This document shows, piece by piece, positions 15,891-24,915 of a DNA stretch of 64,000 nt. Numbering within the stretch: the first letter of the stretch is position 1; every line of letters starts with the position of its first letter. The stretch is from JBKPNZ01 sp046732895 (lineage in GTDB: Bacteria > Actinomycetota > Thermoleophilia > Solirubrobacterales > 70-9), in the NCBI GenBank assembly GCA_046732895.1, contig JBKPNZ010000019.1, forward strand, positions 1 through 64,000, given 5' to 3'. The notes beneath the pieces were generated by a model. The model did no database searches. It had not been told where the DNA came from and saw only the letters and a program-made list of their open reading frames with translations. A program made the translations under genes and the position numbers.

Positions 15891-16706
15891 TTACTGCGAA
15901 CCGGGTCCTTCCTCCTGCAGAACGGCCGCCAGCGCGGCCGCTCCGACCTCGAGCTGCTCGGGAGTGGGCTCGCGCGTGGACACGCGGCGCTGGATCTCGT
16001 GGCCGGGGCCGTGCACCGCTCTGCCAAGCGCCGAATCGGGATTTCGCTCGGCGTAGACGAAGAGCTCGACGGCACCGCCCACCCCGGCGACGCCGACCGC
16101 CGCGCGGGCGATCGGCCCCGGCCGCTCCAGCAGGCGGTCGAGCATCACCTGGCCGGTCACGGACATCGCGACCAGCGGGGCGATCAGGTTCGACCCGCAG
16201 CGCTCGTGCTCCTTGGGAATCTGAGCGGGGTCTTCGGCACCCCGTTCGTACGCGCCGATCGCCTTGTGCTCCACGCCGTGGTAGGCGGCGAGGTCGTGGT
16301 CGCGCAACGCGGCGAGCGCCGGCAGCGCTCCGAGCAGCGCGATCGCGCCCTCGCTCGCGATCGTGGCCGGACCGCGCCGGCGCATCGCGCGGCTCGCCAG
16401 GGCCGTCGCGATCGCGATCGCGATCACCCGTGGGTCTTCAAACGGGAGCCGCGCCGAGCGCAGCCGGAAGCGCGCGAGCGGCACGATCGCCATCGCCTCC
16501 GCGAGCCGCAGGGGACCGCGCACGAGTGGGATCTCCGCCAAGCGGCCGCGGGCAAGCGTGGGCTTGGGCCCGGAGGCCACCTCGATCGACCCGTTCGGAG
16601 CCCGCGCTGCCACCGCCCAGGCCGTCGGACCGTGGATGAGCAGGCCGTTGCGCAGAGCCATGCCACCCAGGCGCAAGCGCTCTGGGGAAGCGCCGTTCCC
16701 GCTCAT
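15891..16706 (-). CDS. DUF1385 family membrane protein
   Basis: 271 residues from ATG 16706, which overlaps the M20 stop by 4 nt (ATGA); longer in-frame extensions are shadows of the M20 gene. The conserved block YHGVEHKAIGAYERG is the DUF1385 hallmark (YHGAEHK-type), and GGMALRNGLLIHGPTAW matches the family N-terminus (GGQAVIEGVMMRGP-like). Hydrophobic segments lie around residues 95-135 and 185-215. The family's biochemical role is not settled. Confidence 0.8.
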   Translation of the reverse strand: MSGNGASPERLRLGGMALRNGLLIHGPTAWAVAARAPNGSIEVASGPKPTLARGRLAEIPLVRGPLRLAEAMAIVPLARFRLRSARLPFEDPRVIAIAIATALASRAMRRRGPATIASEGAIALLGALPALAALRDHDLAAYHGVEHKAIGAYERGAEDPAQIPKEHERCGSNLIAPLVAMSVTGQVMLDRLLERPGPIARAAVGVAGVGGAVELFVYAERNPDSALGRAVHGPGHEIQRRVSTREPTPEQLEVGAAALAAVLQEEGPGSQ

Positions 16707-18046
16707 GCGAGAACTCGCTGGGCGAGGTCGTGGAAGAACTTCGCTGCGAGCTCGACGTCCCGGACCGGGATCCGCTCGTCGGCCGCGTGCACGAGCTCGG
16801 ACGACTCGAACATGTTGAGGGCATTCTGAGGGCAGAAGCCGTAGACGGTGGCCGAATCGAACGCCTTGCGCCACCAGTGGCTGTCGGAGAACCCGGACAT
16901 CACGATCGGAACCGCAACAGCCCCGGGGTCGTTCTCGGCGATCCAGTCACCGATCGTTTCGGCGAGCGCCGTGTCGAAGGGCGAGGCGTTTCCCACGACG
17001 TCCTCTATGAACTCGAGCTCGTAGGAGCCGTCGCCGCCGAGGATGGCGTCGACCCGCTCCCGCACCTCCGTCTCGCCGCCGCCCGGTGGGACGCGGCAAT
17101 CGACCAGGACCTCGGCCTTCGACGGGATGACGTTGTCCTTGCGCGACGCGTCGGCCTTCGTGGGGACGAGCGTGACGCCGAGCATCGGCTCGGCTAGATA
17201 GGAGGCCAGCTGCGGCGAGAGCTCGCGGACGCGCTGGAGCGCCGCCGCCACCTGGCCAGCGTCATCTCCGACCTCCTCGCCGAGCAGGCTGGACAGGAAG
17301 GCGACCCCGGCGGGCGTCGCCTCGGGCGGGGGCTGCTCGCGCAGGCGGGCGACGAGCGGCGCCAGCTTCAGCAGCGCGTTGTCGCCCAGCCCGGGAACCG
17401 AGGCGTGGCCGGCGCGGCCGTGGGTGCGGAGAAGGAACCGAAACACCCCCTTCTCGCCGACGCAGAGCTCGTAGTGGCGGCGGCCGTTGATCTCGAACGA
17501 GGCACCGCCGCCCTCGTTCACGACGAAGTCCGCGCGAACCTTGTCGGGATGCTCCTCGCACAGCCATTTCGCGCCGATCGTGGCGCCGGCCTCCTCGTCG
17601 GCCGTCACGACCAGGAGGAGCTCGCCGGCAGGGCGCCAGCCGCTCCGCCCGAGCGCGATACAGGCCGCTGCCTCGGCTGCCACCTGGTCCTTCATGTCCT
17701 GCGCCCCGCGGCCGCGGACCATCCCGTCGGCCACGTCTCCCGCCCAGGGACTGAAGCTCCATTCGCTCGGGTCCGCCGGAACGGTGTCGGCATGACCCAG
17801 GTAGCACAGGGTTGGACCGGGCGTCGCGCCTCGCAGGCGCGCGACGAGGTTGGGCCGCTCAGGGTCGCCTGCGGCGAGCAACTCGCACTCGAATCCGGCC
17901 TCGCGCAGGCGCTCGGCCAGGAGCTCCTGGACCGGCCGCTCGTTCCCCGGCGGGTTCGACGTGTCGATCCGGATCAGCTCGCCGAGCAGCTCGACGGCGG
18001 CCCCTCCGAGGTCACCGGCCGCGGTCGCCGTGGCGCTCTCCTCCAT
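16703..18046 (-). CDS. M20 family metallopeptidase (ArgE/DapE type)
   Basis: 447 residues, full length. The co-catalytic zinc motifs are intact: LGHADTVPAD (His and Asp), GRGAQDMKDQ (bridging Asp), TADEEAG (catalytic Glu and Glu ligand) and NEGGG. A dimerisation domain follows (about 190-310: GRAGHASVPGLGDNALLKLA). Such enzymes hydrolyse N-acyl amino acids, dipeptides or carboxypeptidase-type substrates, and the exact substrate is not readable. A TAATCT box 7 nt before the ATG suggests a leaderless promoter. It forms an overlapping pair with the DUF1385 gene. Confidence 0.85.
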   Translation of the reverse strand: MEESATATAAGDLGGAAVELLGELIRIDTSNPPGNERPVQELLAERLREAGFECELLAAGDPERPNLVARLRGATPGPTLCYLGHADTVPADPSEWSFSPWAGDVADGMVRGRGAQDMKDQVAAEAAACIALGRSGWRPAGELLLVVTADEEAGATIGAKWLCEEHPDKVRADFVVNEGGGASFEINGRRHYELCVGEKGVFRFLLRTHGRAGHASVPGLGDNALLKLAPLVARLREQPPPEATPAGVAFLSSLLGEEVGDDAGQVAAALQRVRELSPQLASYLAEPMLGVTLVPTKADASRKDNVIPSKAEVLVDCRVPPGGGETEVRERVDAILGGDGSYELEFIEDVVGNASPFDTALAETIGDWIAENDPGAVAVPIVMSGFSDSHWWRKAFDSATVYGFCPQNALNMFESSELVHAADERIPVRDVELAAKFFHDLAQRVLA

Positions 18047-18053
18047 CCGTGGC

Positions 18054-18059
18054 AGATTA
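18054..18059 (-). promoter_or_regulatory. -10 box TAATCT for the M20 gene
   Basis: Read on the minus strand, TAATCT precedes ATG 18046 by 7 nt with no Shine-Dalgarno, matching the leaderless pattern seen at several other genes in the window. Confidence 0.45.
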
Positions 18060-18139
18060 GTGACCTAGCCGTGAACGCCCAGAGGCCGACGGCGATCAGC
18101 GCGAGCGCGCGTCCAAGGGGCGCGGAATACTGACAGCCG

Positions 18140-19468
18140 ATGACGCGACTGTTCGACGATGCAGGGGGAGGGACAGAGCGGCGCACGAGCGTTCCGGCTG
18201 CAGAGGCTCCGCTCGCAGTCCGGATGCGCCCCCGATCGCTCGACGAGCTGGTCGGCCAGGACCGCCTCCTGCGCGCCGACTCGCCGCTGCGCATCGCGAT
18301 CGAGACGGGTGATCCCCATTCGGCGATCCTCTACGGGCCGCCAGGCTCGGGCAAGACGACGCTGGCGAGGATCATCGCCGCCGCAGCTCGCGGCGCGTTC
18401 GAGGAGGAGTCGGCTGTGAACGCCGGCCGGGCCGAGGTCCGGGCGGTGATCGAGCGAGCCGACGAGCGCCGCCGCGCCTCGAATCAGCCGACGATCTTCT
18501 TCCTCGACGAGATCCATCGCTTCAACAAGGCCCAGCAGGACGCGCTGCTCCCGGCGGTGGAGGAGGGGCTCGTGACGCTGATCGGCGCCACGACGGAGAA
18601 CCCGTATTTCGAGGTCAACTCGGCGCTTCTGAGCCGCTCGCAGATCTACGAGTTGGCGCCCCTTGGCCCGCCCGAGATCTCAGAGCTCGTTCGGCGGGCG
18701 CTGGCCGACCCAGAGCGCGGGATCGCCGAGCCTCCCGACGTCGACGACGAGGCGATCGAGCTCCTCGCAACCCGCTCGGGAGGCGACGCGCGGATCGCGC
18801 TGGCGGCGCTCGAGCGCGCGGTCGAGACGGCCCGCGCGTCCGGGCATGCGGTGGATCTCGCCACCGCCGAGGACGCCCTCCAGCGCAAGGCACTCACCTT
18901 CGACCGCGAGGGCGATCGCCACTACGACTACATCTCAGCCTGGATCAAGGCCACGCGCGGCTCCGATCCCGACGCGTCGCTCTACTACCTCGCGGTGATG
19001 CTGGAGGGCGGCGAGGACCCCCGCTTCATCGCGCGGCGCATGGTCGTGCTCGCCTCCGAGGACATCGGCAACGCCGATCCGCAGGCGCTGCTCGTCGCAA
19101 CCGCAGCCGCACAGGCCGTTGACCGTGTAGGGCTGCCCGAATGCCGGCTCAATCTGGCCCAGGCCGCCGTCTACCTGGCGCTCGCGCCGAAGTCGAACGC
19201 GTCGTACCGCGGCCTCATCGAGGCGACGAAGCACGTCCGCGAGCACGGGGCGAAGACGCCGCCCGACTACCTGCGGGATGCTCACTACCCTGGCGCGAAG
19301 AAGCTCGGCCGCGGCACGGGCTACCTCTACCCACACGACGAGCCGGGCGGGGTCGCGGACCAGCCGCTCCTGCCGGAGGAGGTCGAGGGCGAGCGCTTCT
19401 ATGAGCCGACGGATCGTGGCGTCGAGGGGGAGCTGAGGGACCGGCTCGAGAAACGACGGAAGGACTAG
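18140..19468 (+). CDS. rarA: replication-associated recombination protein RarA (MgsA)
   Basis: 442 residues, usual length. The AAA+ clamp-loader-like ATPase shows VRMRPRSLDELVGQD, Walker A YGPPGSGKTT, Walker B FFLDEIHRFNKAQQD and sensor 1 GATTENP. The C-terminal MgsA tetramerisation part contains HYDYISAWIKATRGSDPDASLYYLA and RRMVVLASEDIGNADP. RarA acts at stalled replication forks with SSB. It is divergent from the M20 gene. An AATACT box 8 nt before the ATG may be its -10. Confidence 0.95.
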   Translation: MTRLFDDAGGGTERRTSVPAAEAPLAVRMRPRSLDELVGQDRLLRADSPLRIAIETGDPHSAILYGPPGSGKTTLARIIAAAARGAFEEESAVNAGRAEVRAVIERADERRRASNQPTIFFLDEIHRFNKAQQDALLPAVEEGLVTLIGATTENPYFEVNSALLSRSQIYELAPLGPPEISELVRRALADPERGIAEPPDVDDEAIELLATRSGGDARIALAALERAVETARASGHAVDLATAEDALQRKALTFDREGDRHYDYISAWIKATRGSDPDASLYYLAVMLEGGEDPRFIARRMVVLASEDIGNADPQALLVATAAAQAVDRVGLPECRLNLAQAAVYLALAPKSNASYRGLIEATKHVREHGAKTPPDYLRDAHYPGAKKLGRGTGYLYPHDEPGGVADQPLLPEEVEGERFYEPTDRGVEGELRDRLEKRRKD

Positions 19469-19517
19469 TCGCAGCGGGCCGGCCTGCCGCTCGCCCTCGA
19501 AGCCACGGTCGGGCGCC

Positions 19518-20198
19518 CTAGCCGCCTGATCCCACCGCCACCGCCACGAACTCCGCCATCTCCCCGAAGCTCCGGGGATCGATCGAGTGGCCGCCGGGGT
19601 GCTCGCGGTAGGTCAGCTTCACGCGGCCCTCGAGGCGTTCACGTGCCTGCCGCCCGAAATCGACCGGGATGATCGGGTCCGCGGTGCCGTGGGCGTGGTA
19701 GACGGGGAGCGCGCCGCGCCCGTCGAAATCCGCCTGCCAGCCCTCCACCGTGGGAACGAAGCAGGAGAGCGCCAGGATCGCGGCCGGGACGGGACGTCCC
19801 GCCCCGAGCCCCATCGCATAGGACATGACTCCGCCCTGGGAGAAGCCCCCGAGGATCGTGCGCTCGGCGGGGACTCCGGTGGCGTCGGCGACGCTCGCGA
19901 GCCACGAGTCAAGGCGCTCGTAGGTCGACCCGAAGGTCTGCGGCTCCGGATAGCCGACGCGCTCGACGACGTACCAATGGTTTCCGGTGTGGCCCGGCGG
20001 CTGAAGCGGCGCCCGCGGCGCGAACGCGGCCAGCCGTTGCTCGGGATCGAGCAGGTCGAGCAAGGGGAAGAGGTCGTTCTCATCGACGCCGCGCCCGTGG
20101 AGCAGCACCAGGACGCCGGCGGGATCAGCCGTAGCCGGCCGGAAGCGATGGACGAGTTCGTCGAGTGCCACCTGGCGTGACCGTATCTGCCTGGTCAT
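19518..20198 (-). CDS. phospholipase/carboxylesterase family alpha/beta hydrolase
   Basis: 226 residues from ATG 20198; the longer frame to 20966 is a shadow of the dehydrogenase gene. Motifs: VLVLLHGRGVDENDLF (oxyanion-hole HGxG region), GGFSQGGVMSYAMGL (nucleophile elbow G-x-S-x-G), HGTADPIIPV (Asp) and HPGGHSID (His). This matches the phospholipase/carboxylesterase (YpfH/EstB-like) family of cytosolic esterases. The start codon is only 12 nt from the divergent dehydrogenase start at 20211. Confidence 0.85.
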   Translation of the reverse strand: MTRQIRSRQVALDELVHRFRPATADPAGVLVLLHGRGVDENDLFPLLDLLDPEQRLAAFAPRAPLQPPGHTGNHWYVVERVGYPEPQTFGSTYERLDSWLASVADATGVPAERTILGGFSQGGVMSYAMGLGAGRPVPAAILALSCFVPTVEGWQADFDGRGALPVYHAHGTADPIIPVDFGRQARERLEGRVKLTYREHPGGHSIDPRSFGEMAEFVAVAVGSGG

Positions 20199-20203
20199 AC
20201 ACT
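20198..20203 (+). promoter_or_regulatory. -10 box TACACT, leaderless start
   Basis: TACACT is 7 nt before ATG 20211 and touches the start codon of the divergent esterase gene. A leaderless transcript explains how two divergent genes can start only 12 nt apart. Confidence 0.5.
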
Positions 20204-20210
20204 CCGCTCG

Positions 20211-21776
20211 ATGGGGAAGCTCGAGTCCTTCAATCCCACGACGGGGGAGCTCGTCGGGACGGTTGACACGATCGAGCCCGCCGACGTGGAGGCGGTGGCG
20301 GTAGACGTCGCCGAGGTTCAGCCGTTCTGGGCGCAGCTCTCGCTCGCCGACCGCGCCCGCTACATGCGCCGCGCGGCCGACGTGCTCGTCGAGGAGATGG
20401 ATGAGGTCGCCGAGCTGCTCACGCTCGAGCAGGGCAAGCCGATCGTCGAGAGCTACACCATGGAGCTCCTGCCCACGATCGACGCGCTCCACTGGTGCGC
20501 CGACGACGGCCCGGAGATCCTGGCCGACGAGAAGGTCCCCTACCCGCAGGTGTTCCTGAAGTCGAAGCGCAGCTTCTTCAGCTACGAGCCGATCGGCGTC
20601 GTCGGCGTGATCGCCCCCTGGAACTACCCGTGGTCGATCCCCTTCGGCGAGGTCGCGATCGCGCTGATGGCGGGCAATGGTGCGATCCTGAAGCCGGCGA
20701 GCCTGACCCCGCTTCTGGGCGAGCGGATTCAGTCCATCTTCGACAAGGCGGGCTTTCCGGAGGGCCTGGTGCGGACCGTCCACGGCGGCGGGCAGATCGG
20801 CGCCGCGATGTGCGAGGCCGAGGGCGTCGGCAAGATCTTCTTCACCGGATCGGTGGACGTGGGACGCGGTGTCGGCGAGGCGTGCGCACGGAACCTGAAG
20901 GGCTGCGTGCTCGAGCTCGGCGGCAAGGACCCTCAGATCGTCTGCGCCGACGCCAACCTCGAGCACGCCATCTCAGGCTGCGTGTGGGGCGGGTTCGCGA
21001 ACGCCGGGCAGACCTGCTCCGGGATCGAGCGCACGTATGTGGTTCGGGACGTCGCCGATGCCTTCGTCGAGGGGGTCGTTCGCGAGGCGGAGCGGCTCAC
21101 GGTCGGCGACCCGCTCGACTACTCGACGGAAATCGGGCCGATGGTCTCCGCTGATCAGGCGGAGATCGTCACCGGGCTCGTCGACGACGCGGTGGCGTCC
21201 GGAGCCGAACGGCTTGCCGGCGGTCCGCGTGAGGTGCCGGGAACGAGCGGACATTTCATCGCGCCGACCGTCCTCGCGGGGGTCGCCGACGACGCACGCA
21301 TCATGCGTGAAGAGATCTTCGGACCCGTTGTCCCGATCGTGATCGTCGACTCGGAGGAGGAGGCGCTCGAACGGGCAAACGACTCGAACTTCGGCCTCGG
21401 AGCATCGATCTGGACGCGCGATCGGGCGAAGGGTGAGCGCATGGCGCGCCGCGTCGAGTCGGGGATGGTCTGGATCAACGACCACTCCTATTCGCATGGC
21501 GCCTGCCAGTGCTCCTGGGGCGGGGTGAAGGAGTCGGGACTGGGGCGCTCGCACTCGAAGTTCGGCTTCTACGAGTGCGTGAACGTGAAGCTGGTCGCCT
21601 GGGAGCCCAGCCTCGTGCGGGACTTCTGGTGGCAGCCGTACGACCGCACGCTCGGCACGGCCATCCGCTCCTCGGCTCGGCTGCTCTACGGGCGCAACGG
21701 ACAGCGCACCCGGGCCCTGCGCGAGGGCCTGGTGCCGCTGCTCCGAGTGGGCGCCCGTACCCTACGCCGCCGCTGA
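20211..21776 (+). CDS. aldehyde dehydrogenase family protein
   Basis: 521 residues. Motifs of the superfamily: APWNYPWSIPFGEVAIALMAG (cofactor-binding turn), FFTGSVDVGR, LELGGKDPQIVCADAN (general-base Glu near residue 235) and NAGQTCSGIER (nucleophile Cys near residue 268). The C-terminal 40 residues extend beyond the usual end and are basic. The sequence belongs to the NAD-dependent aldehyde or succinate-semialdehyde dehydrogenase group, and substrate specificity cannot be read. It is distinct from the dehydrogenase at 3900-5366. Confidence 0.85.
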   Translation: MGKLESFNPTTGELVGTVDTIEPADVEAVAVDVAEVQPFWAQLSLADRARYMRRAADVLVEEMDEVAELLTLEQGKPIVESYTMELLPTIDALHWCADDGPEILADEKVPYPQVFLKSKRSFFSYEPIGVVGVIAPWNYPWSIPFGEVAIALMAGNGAILKPASLTPLLGERIQSIFDKAGFPEGLVRTVHGGGQIGAAMCEAEGVGKIFFTGSVDVGRGVGEACARNLKGCVLELGGKDPQIVCADANLEHAISGCVWGGFANAGQTCSGIERTYVVRDVADAFVEGVVREAERLTVGDPLDYSTEIGPMVSADQAEIVTGLVDDAVASGAERLAGGPREVPGTSGHFIAPTVLAGVADDARIMREEIFGPVVPIVIVDSEEEALERANDSNFGLGASIWTRDRAKGERMARRVESGMVWINDHSYSHGACQCSWGGVKESGLGRSHSKFGFYECVNVKLVAWEPSLVRDFWWQPYDRTLGTAIRSSARLLYGRNGQRTRALREGLVPLLRVGARTLRRR

Positions 21777-21785
21777 GCTTCGTCG

Positions 21786-22466
21786 TCAGCCGGCAATTCG
21801 CACGTGCACGTGGTTGTCGTGGTTCGCGAGCACCTGGACGATGCTCGGCGGGCCGGTGAGGCCGGTGTTCGGGCCGACGTAGAGCCGCACTGCTCCCGCG
21901 GCGACGAAGCGGTCCACGAGGTCCTGCGAGAGTCCCGGGTCGATCTGCGATGCGTAGAGCGGCGGGCGCTCAGTGCGGTCGAGGCGGGGGTAGTAGATGT
22001 CGGCGTCGAGGCCGTTCTGGTGAGTGGCGTGCCCGATCCCGCCGAACTCGGGCCCGAAGTCCCCGCCGTGTGGACGGCTCAGGTCGCCGATCCCGATTCG
22101 CGGAGCGCCCGGGTGGGCGCGGGCGTAGGAGCGGATGACCCCGAGCACGGTGTGCAGGAGATCGTCGGTCCCCCAGCGCCGCCACGTCCGGTTCGGCTGT
22201 CGCTTGCGGATGGGGTCCCAGGTGAAGTAGTGGGCGCCCTCGCGCGGCAGCCGCACCCCGTGCTCGAGGCTGCCGCTCCAGGGCTCGCCAAGGGCGACGG
22301 AGTGGCGCCATTCGATCCGCGGCCCGGCGTGCGTGTCGTGATGAGCGTCGCCTGAGGCGCCCAGGAGCACTGCGGCGGCGGCGATGGCTGTGATGGCTGC
22401 GATCGCATGATGCACGCCTCCGGTACGCGCGGTGCAGGGGATTCGGTCCGTCGCTGGGAGAATCAC
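21786..22466 (-). CDS. MepA-like murein endopeptidase
   Basis: 226 residues from GTG 22466; GTG 22415, with GGAGG close upstream, is an alternative. A hydrophobic signal or anchor covers about residues 20-40. The zinc-site pattern of the LAS/MepA (penicillin-insensitive murein endopeptidase) group is visible: GDLSRPHGGDFG, GHATHQNGLDADIYYP (His and Asp ligands) and NHDNHVHVRI (H-x-H). Such enzymes cut D,D- or meso-DAP-containing cross-links in peptidoglycan. It is divergent from ccmA. Confidence 0.75.
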   Translation of the reverse strand: MILPATDRIPCTARTGGVHHAIAAITAIAAAAVLLGASGDAHHDTHAGPRIEWRHSVALGEPWSGSLEHGVRLPREGAHYFTWDPIRKRQPNRTWRRWGTDDLLHTVLGVIRSYARAHPGAPRIGIGDLSRPHGGDFGPEFGGIGHATHQNGLDADIYYPRLDRTERPPLYASQIDPGLSQDLVDRFVAAGAVRLYVGPNTGLTGPPSIVQVLANHDNHVHVRIAG

Positions 22467-22469
22467 CCT

Positions 22470-23216
22470 GTGACGGAAACGGCAACCGCGCAGCGCGAGC
22501 GCTCATCCGGCGTGGAGGCGGACGGGGCCGTTGTCCTGCGGGGGATCTCCCGCGAGTTCGGTGATCTGGTGGCGCTCGACGACGTGTCGCTCCGCCTACC
22601 CGCGGGTGCGACCCTCGCCGTGCTCGGCCCGAACGGCGCCGGGAAGACGACGCTGTTGCGCATCCTCGCGACGCTCTTGCGTCCCTCGGCGGGCGCGGTG
22701 TCCGTGCTCGGATGCGAGCTGCCCGGGGAGGCATGGCGGGTTCGCGGCCGCATCGGCTACCTGGGCCACCGCCCCCTGCTCTACCGGGACCTCACGGTCG
22801 CCGAGAACCTGACCTTCCACGCTCGCCTGCATGCCCTGGGCGACCCGCGGGGGCGGATCGAGACACTGCTCGCTCAGGTCCAGATGGAGCGCCGCGCCGA
22901 TGAGCTCGTCCGCAACCTCTCGGCGGGAATGGTCCAGCGGGTCGCGGTCTGCCGCGCTGTCCTCCAGGAGCCGGAGCTGCTCCTGCTGGATGAGCCGCGC
23001 TCTCACCTCGATCCGGCCGCGGCGGAGCTGGTGGAGCCGCTGATCGGCCCGAGCGCGGGGCGGACTCGTGTCCTCGTCACTCACGACGTCGAGGGCGCCC
23101 TCGCCGAGGCCGGCCGGGCCCTTCTTCTGCGGACGGCCGGCAGGGTCGCCTACGAGGGGCCGGCGGGGACCCTCTCACCCGTCGAGGCCCGGGCCGCGTA
23201 CGGAGGAGCGCCGTGA
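22470..23216 (+). CDS. ccmA: haem exporter ATP-binding protein CcmA
   Basis: 248 residues from GTG 22470, with GGGAG upstream. ABC ATPase motifs: Walker A GPNGAGKTT, signature LSAGMVQRVAV and Walker B LLLLDEPRSHLD, with Arg where Thr or Phe is usual after DEP. It pairs with the overlapping ccmB to form the CcmAB part of cytochrome c maturation System I, which drives release of holo-CcmE. CcmE and CcmF are not in the window. First gene of the operon that continues to the haem synthesis genes. Confidence 0.85.
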   Translation: MTETATAQRERSSGVEADGAVVLRGISREFGDLVALDDVSLRLPAGATLAVLGPNGAGKTTLLRILATLLRPSAGAVSVLGCELPGEAWRVRGRIGYLGHRPLLYRDLTVAENLTFHARLHALGDPRGRIETLLAQVQMERRADELVRNLSAGMVQRVAVCRAVLQEPELLLLDEPRSHLDPAAAELVEPLIGPSAGRTRVLVTHDVEGALAEAGRALLLRTAGRVAYEGPAGTLSPVEARAAYGGAP

Positions 23217-23881
23217 GCCCGTTCCGCGCGATCCTCGCCAAGGACCTGCGGGTCGAGCTCCGCACGCTTCAGTCGGTGCCGGCGATGGCCCTCTTCGCCG
23301 TCACCACGTTCGTGCTCTTCCGCTTTGGACTCGACCGCGAGTCGCTCTCGGGAAGCCTCGCCGCCGGCGTGCTGCTCGCCACGGTGCTGTTCGCGGCGAT
23401 CCTCGCGGTCAACCGTCTGTTCGTGGCCGAGCGCGACGAGGGAGGGTTCGACGCGATCCGCCTGGCGCCCGTCGACCTCTCGGCGCTCTTCGCCGCGAAG
23501 GCGACGGCGCTCGTGATCTACCTCGGCGTGCTCGAGCTCATCGCCCTGCCCGTCTTCGCGCTCTTCTTCCTGGACTCGGCGTCGGGAATCGTCCCGGTTG
23601 CCGGCGTGCTCCTGCTCGCCGACCTCGGCCTCGCCGCGACGGGCGTGCTGGTCTCCTCGATCGGTGCCCATTCCCGCGCGCGCGACCTGATCGTTCCGCT
23701 CCTGCTCCTGCCGCTCCTGGTCCCCGTGATGATCGCCGCCGCCGGGGCGGCCGAGCCGATGCTCGGAGCAGGCGGTCCCTCATATGCAGGCGTAGGCAAA
23801 TGGCTTGCGGTTCTCGGCCTCTACGATGTTGTGTTCCTCCTGATCGGATACGCCGTCTACGACTTCCTGCTGGAGGATTGA
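23213..23881 (+). CDS. ccmB: haem exporter protein CcmB
   Basis: 222 residues, start GTG overlapping the ccmA stop by 4 nt. Six hydrophobic segments are seen. The family N-terminus AILAKDLRVELRT is typical of CcmB (KDLxxExR), as is the ERDEGGFDAIRLAPVD loop. It forms the membrane channel subunit with CcmA. The identification is supported by position between ccmA and ccmC. Confidence 0.85.
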   Translation: MSPFRAILAKDLRVELRTLQSVPAMALFAVTTFVLFRFGLDRESLSGSLAAGVLLATVLFAAILAVNRLFVAERDEGGFDAIRLAPVDLSALFAAKATALVIYLGVLELIALPVFALFFLDSASGIVPVAGVLLLADLGLAATGVLVSSIGAHSRARDLIVPLLLLPLLVPVMIAAAGAAEPMLGAGGPSYAGVGKWLAVLGLYDVVFLLIGYAVYDFLLED

Positions 23882-23884
23882 GTA

Positions 23885-24643
23885 GTGCCCACCGGGCCGA
23901 TGAAGCTCCTCAGCCTGCGAAATCTCTCGATCGCGACCGTGGTGATGATCGTCGCCGCGTTCAGCCTGGTCTTCTTCTACGCGCCTCTCGACGCCGACCA
24001 GGGCTTCATCCAGAAGATCTTCTACCTGCACGTGCCGCTCGCCACGTGCGCGCTCGGTGGGTTTGTGGTCGCCGCGATCCACGCGATCCGTCACCTGCGC
24101 ACGCACGACCCCATCCACGACGCGCGCGCCTACGTCTCGATCCACCTGTCGGTGATCTTCGGCGTCGCGGTGCTCGCCACCGGGGCGATCTGGGCGAAGG
24201 CGTCCTGGGGCAAGTGGTGGGTGTGGGATGAGCCCACGCTCGTGAGCTTCCTCATCGTTTTCCTGCTCTACGCGACGTACTACCCGCTGCGCTACGCGAT
24301 CGAGGATCGCGAGCGCCAGGCTCGCTACGCCTCGGTGTTCGCGATCACGGCGGGCGCGTTCGTGCCGCTCAACTTCCTCGCGGTGCGGCTCGCGCAGAGC
24401 CTGGTTCACCCACGAGTGTTCGCGACAGCGGACGGCGGCCTGCCCGGCTCGATGATGTTCACGTTCCTCGTTTCCCTGGCGGCGATGGCGCTCCTGTGGG
24501 TGACGCTCGTCCGCTACGAGCTCGCCTCCAAGTCGGCGTCGGCGAAGCTCTCGCGCCTGCGCCGCGCCCTCGACGGCAGCGGACCGGCCGGGAGCGGTTC
24601 GCGCATCGCACCGGCCGTGCCTTCCAGCGCGACCCCCAGCTGA
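23885..24643 (+). CDS. ccmC: cytochrome c biogenesis protein CcmC
   Basis: 252 residues from GTG 23885, 3 nt after the ccmB stop. The tryptophan-rich haem-handling WWD domain is visible: WGKWWVWDEPTLVSFL. Histidine-containing segments flank it (FYLHVPLATCAL before, SLVHPRVF after), as in the CcmC/CcsA superfamily. There are about six transmembrane helices. CcmC presents haem to CcmE. Confidence 0.9.
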   Translation: MPTGPMKLLSLRNLSIATVVMIVAAFSLVFFYAPLDADQGFIQKIFYLHVPLATCALGGFVVAAIHAIRHLRTHDPIHDARAYVSIHLSVIFGVAVLATGAIWAKASWGKWWVWDEPTLVSFLIVFLLYATYYPLRYAIEDRERQARYASVFAITAGAFVPLNFLAVRLAQSLVHPRVFATADGGLPGSMMFTFLVSLAAMALLWVTLVRYELASKSASAKLSRLRRALDGSGPAGSGSRIAPAVPSSATPS

Positions 24644-24915
24644 TGCCCGCCCTGCCGCTCGACGAAGCCGGCAAGTACGTCGCCGGTGCCTACGTGGTCT
24701 TCCTGGCGTTGATCCTGGTCTACGTCGCGATCATGGCGGCGAAGCTCCAGCGCATCGAGCGCGAGCTGGGCGAGCTGGCGGACCTGGCAGAACGCAGAGA
24801 TCGATCCGGTAGTAGCCCTGCCGCGGCGGACGCGGGAGCAGATCAAGAAGTCCGAGGCGTAGCCGAGGACAAGGGATTCGAGCGGGAGCAGAGCACGCGG
24901 CAGGAGGTTGTGTGA
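24643..24915 (+). CDS. CcmD-like small membrane protein
   Basis: 90 residues, ATG overlapping the ccmC stop (TGATG). One transmembrane helix (about 12-33: YVVFLALILVYVAIMAAKL) is followed by a heptad-like charged segment (QRIERELGELADLAERRDRS) and a Ser/Asp/Glu-rich tail. Size, topology and position match CcmD, which helps release CcmE from CcmABC. The sequence itself is poorly conserved, so the name rests mainly on context. Confidence 0.65.
   Translation: MPALPLDEAGKYVAGAYVVFLALILVYVAIMAAKLQRIERELGELADLAERRDRSGSSPAAADAGADQEVRGVAEDKGFEREQSTRQEVV

Noticed and set aside
17974..18294. Small membrane peptide upstream of the M20 gene
   Set aside because: The hydrophobic stretch has no start signal and runs on in another frame into the M20 gene.
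19518..20966. 482-residue minus-strand frame ending in an esterase
   Set aside because: The N-terminal 256 residues are antisense to the aldehyde dehydrogenase and look low-complexity; the real esterase starts at 20198.
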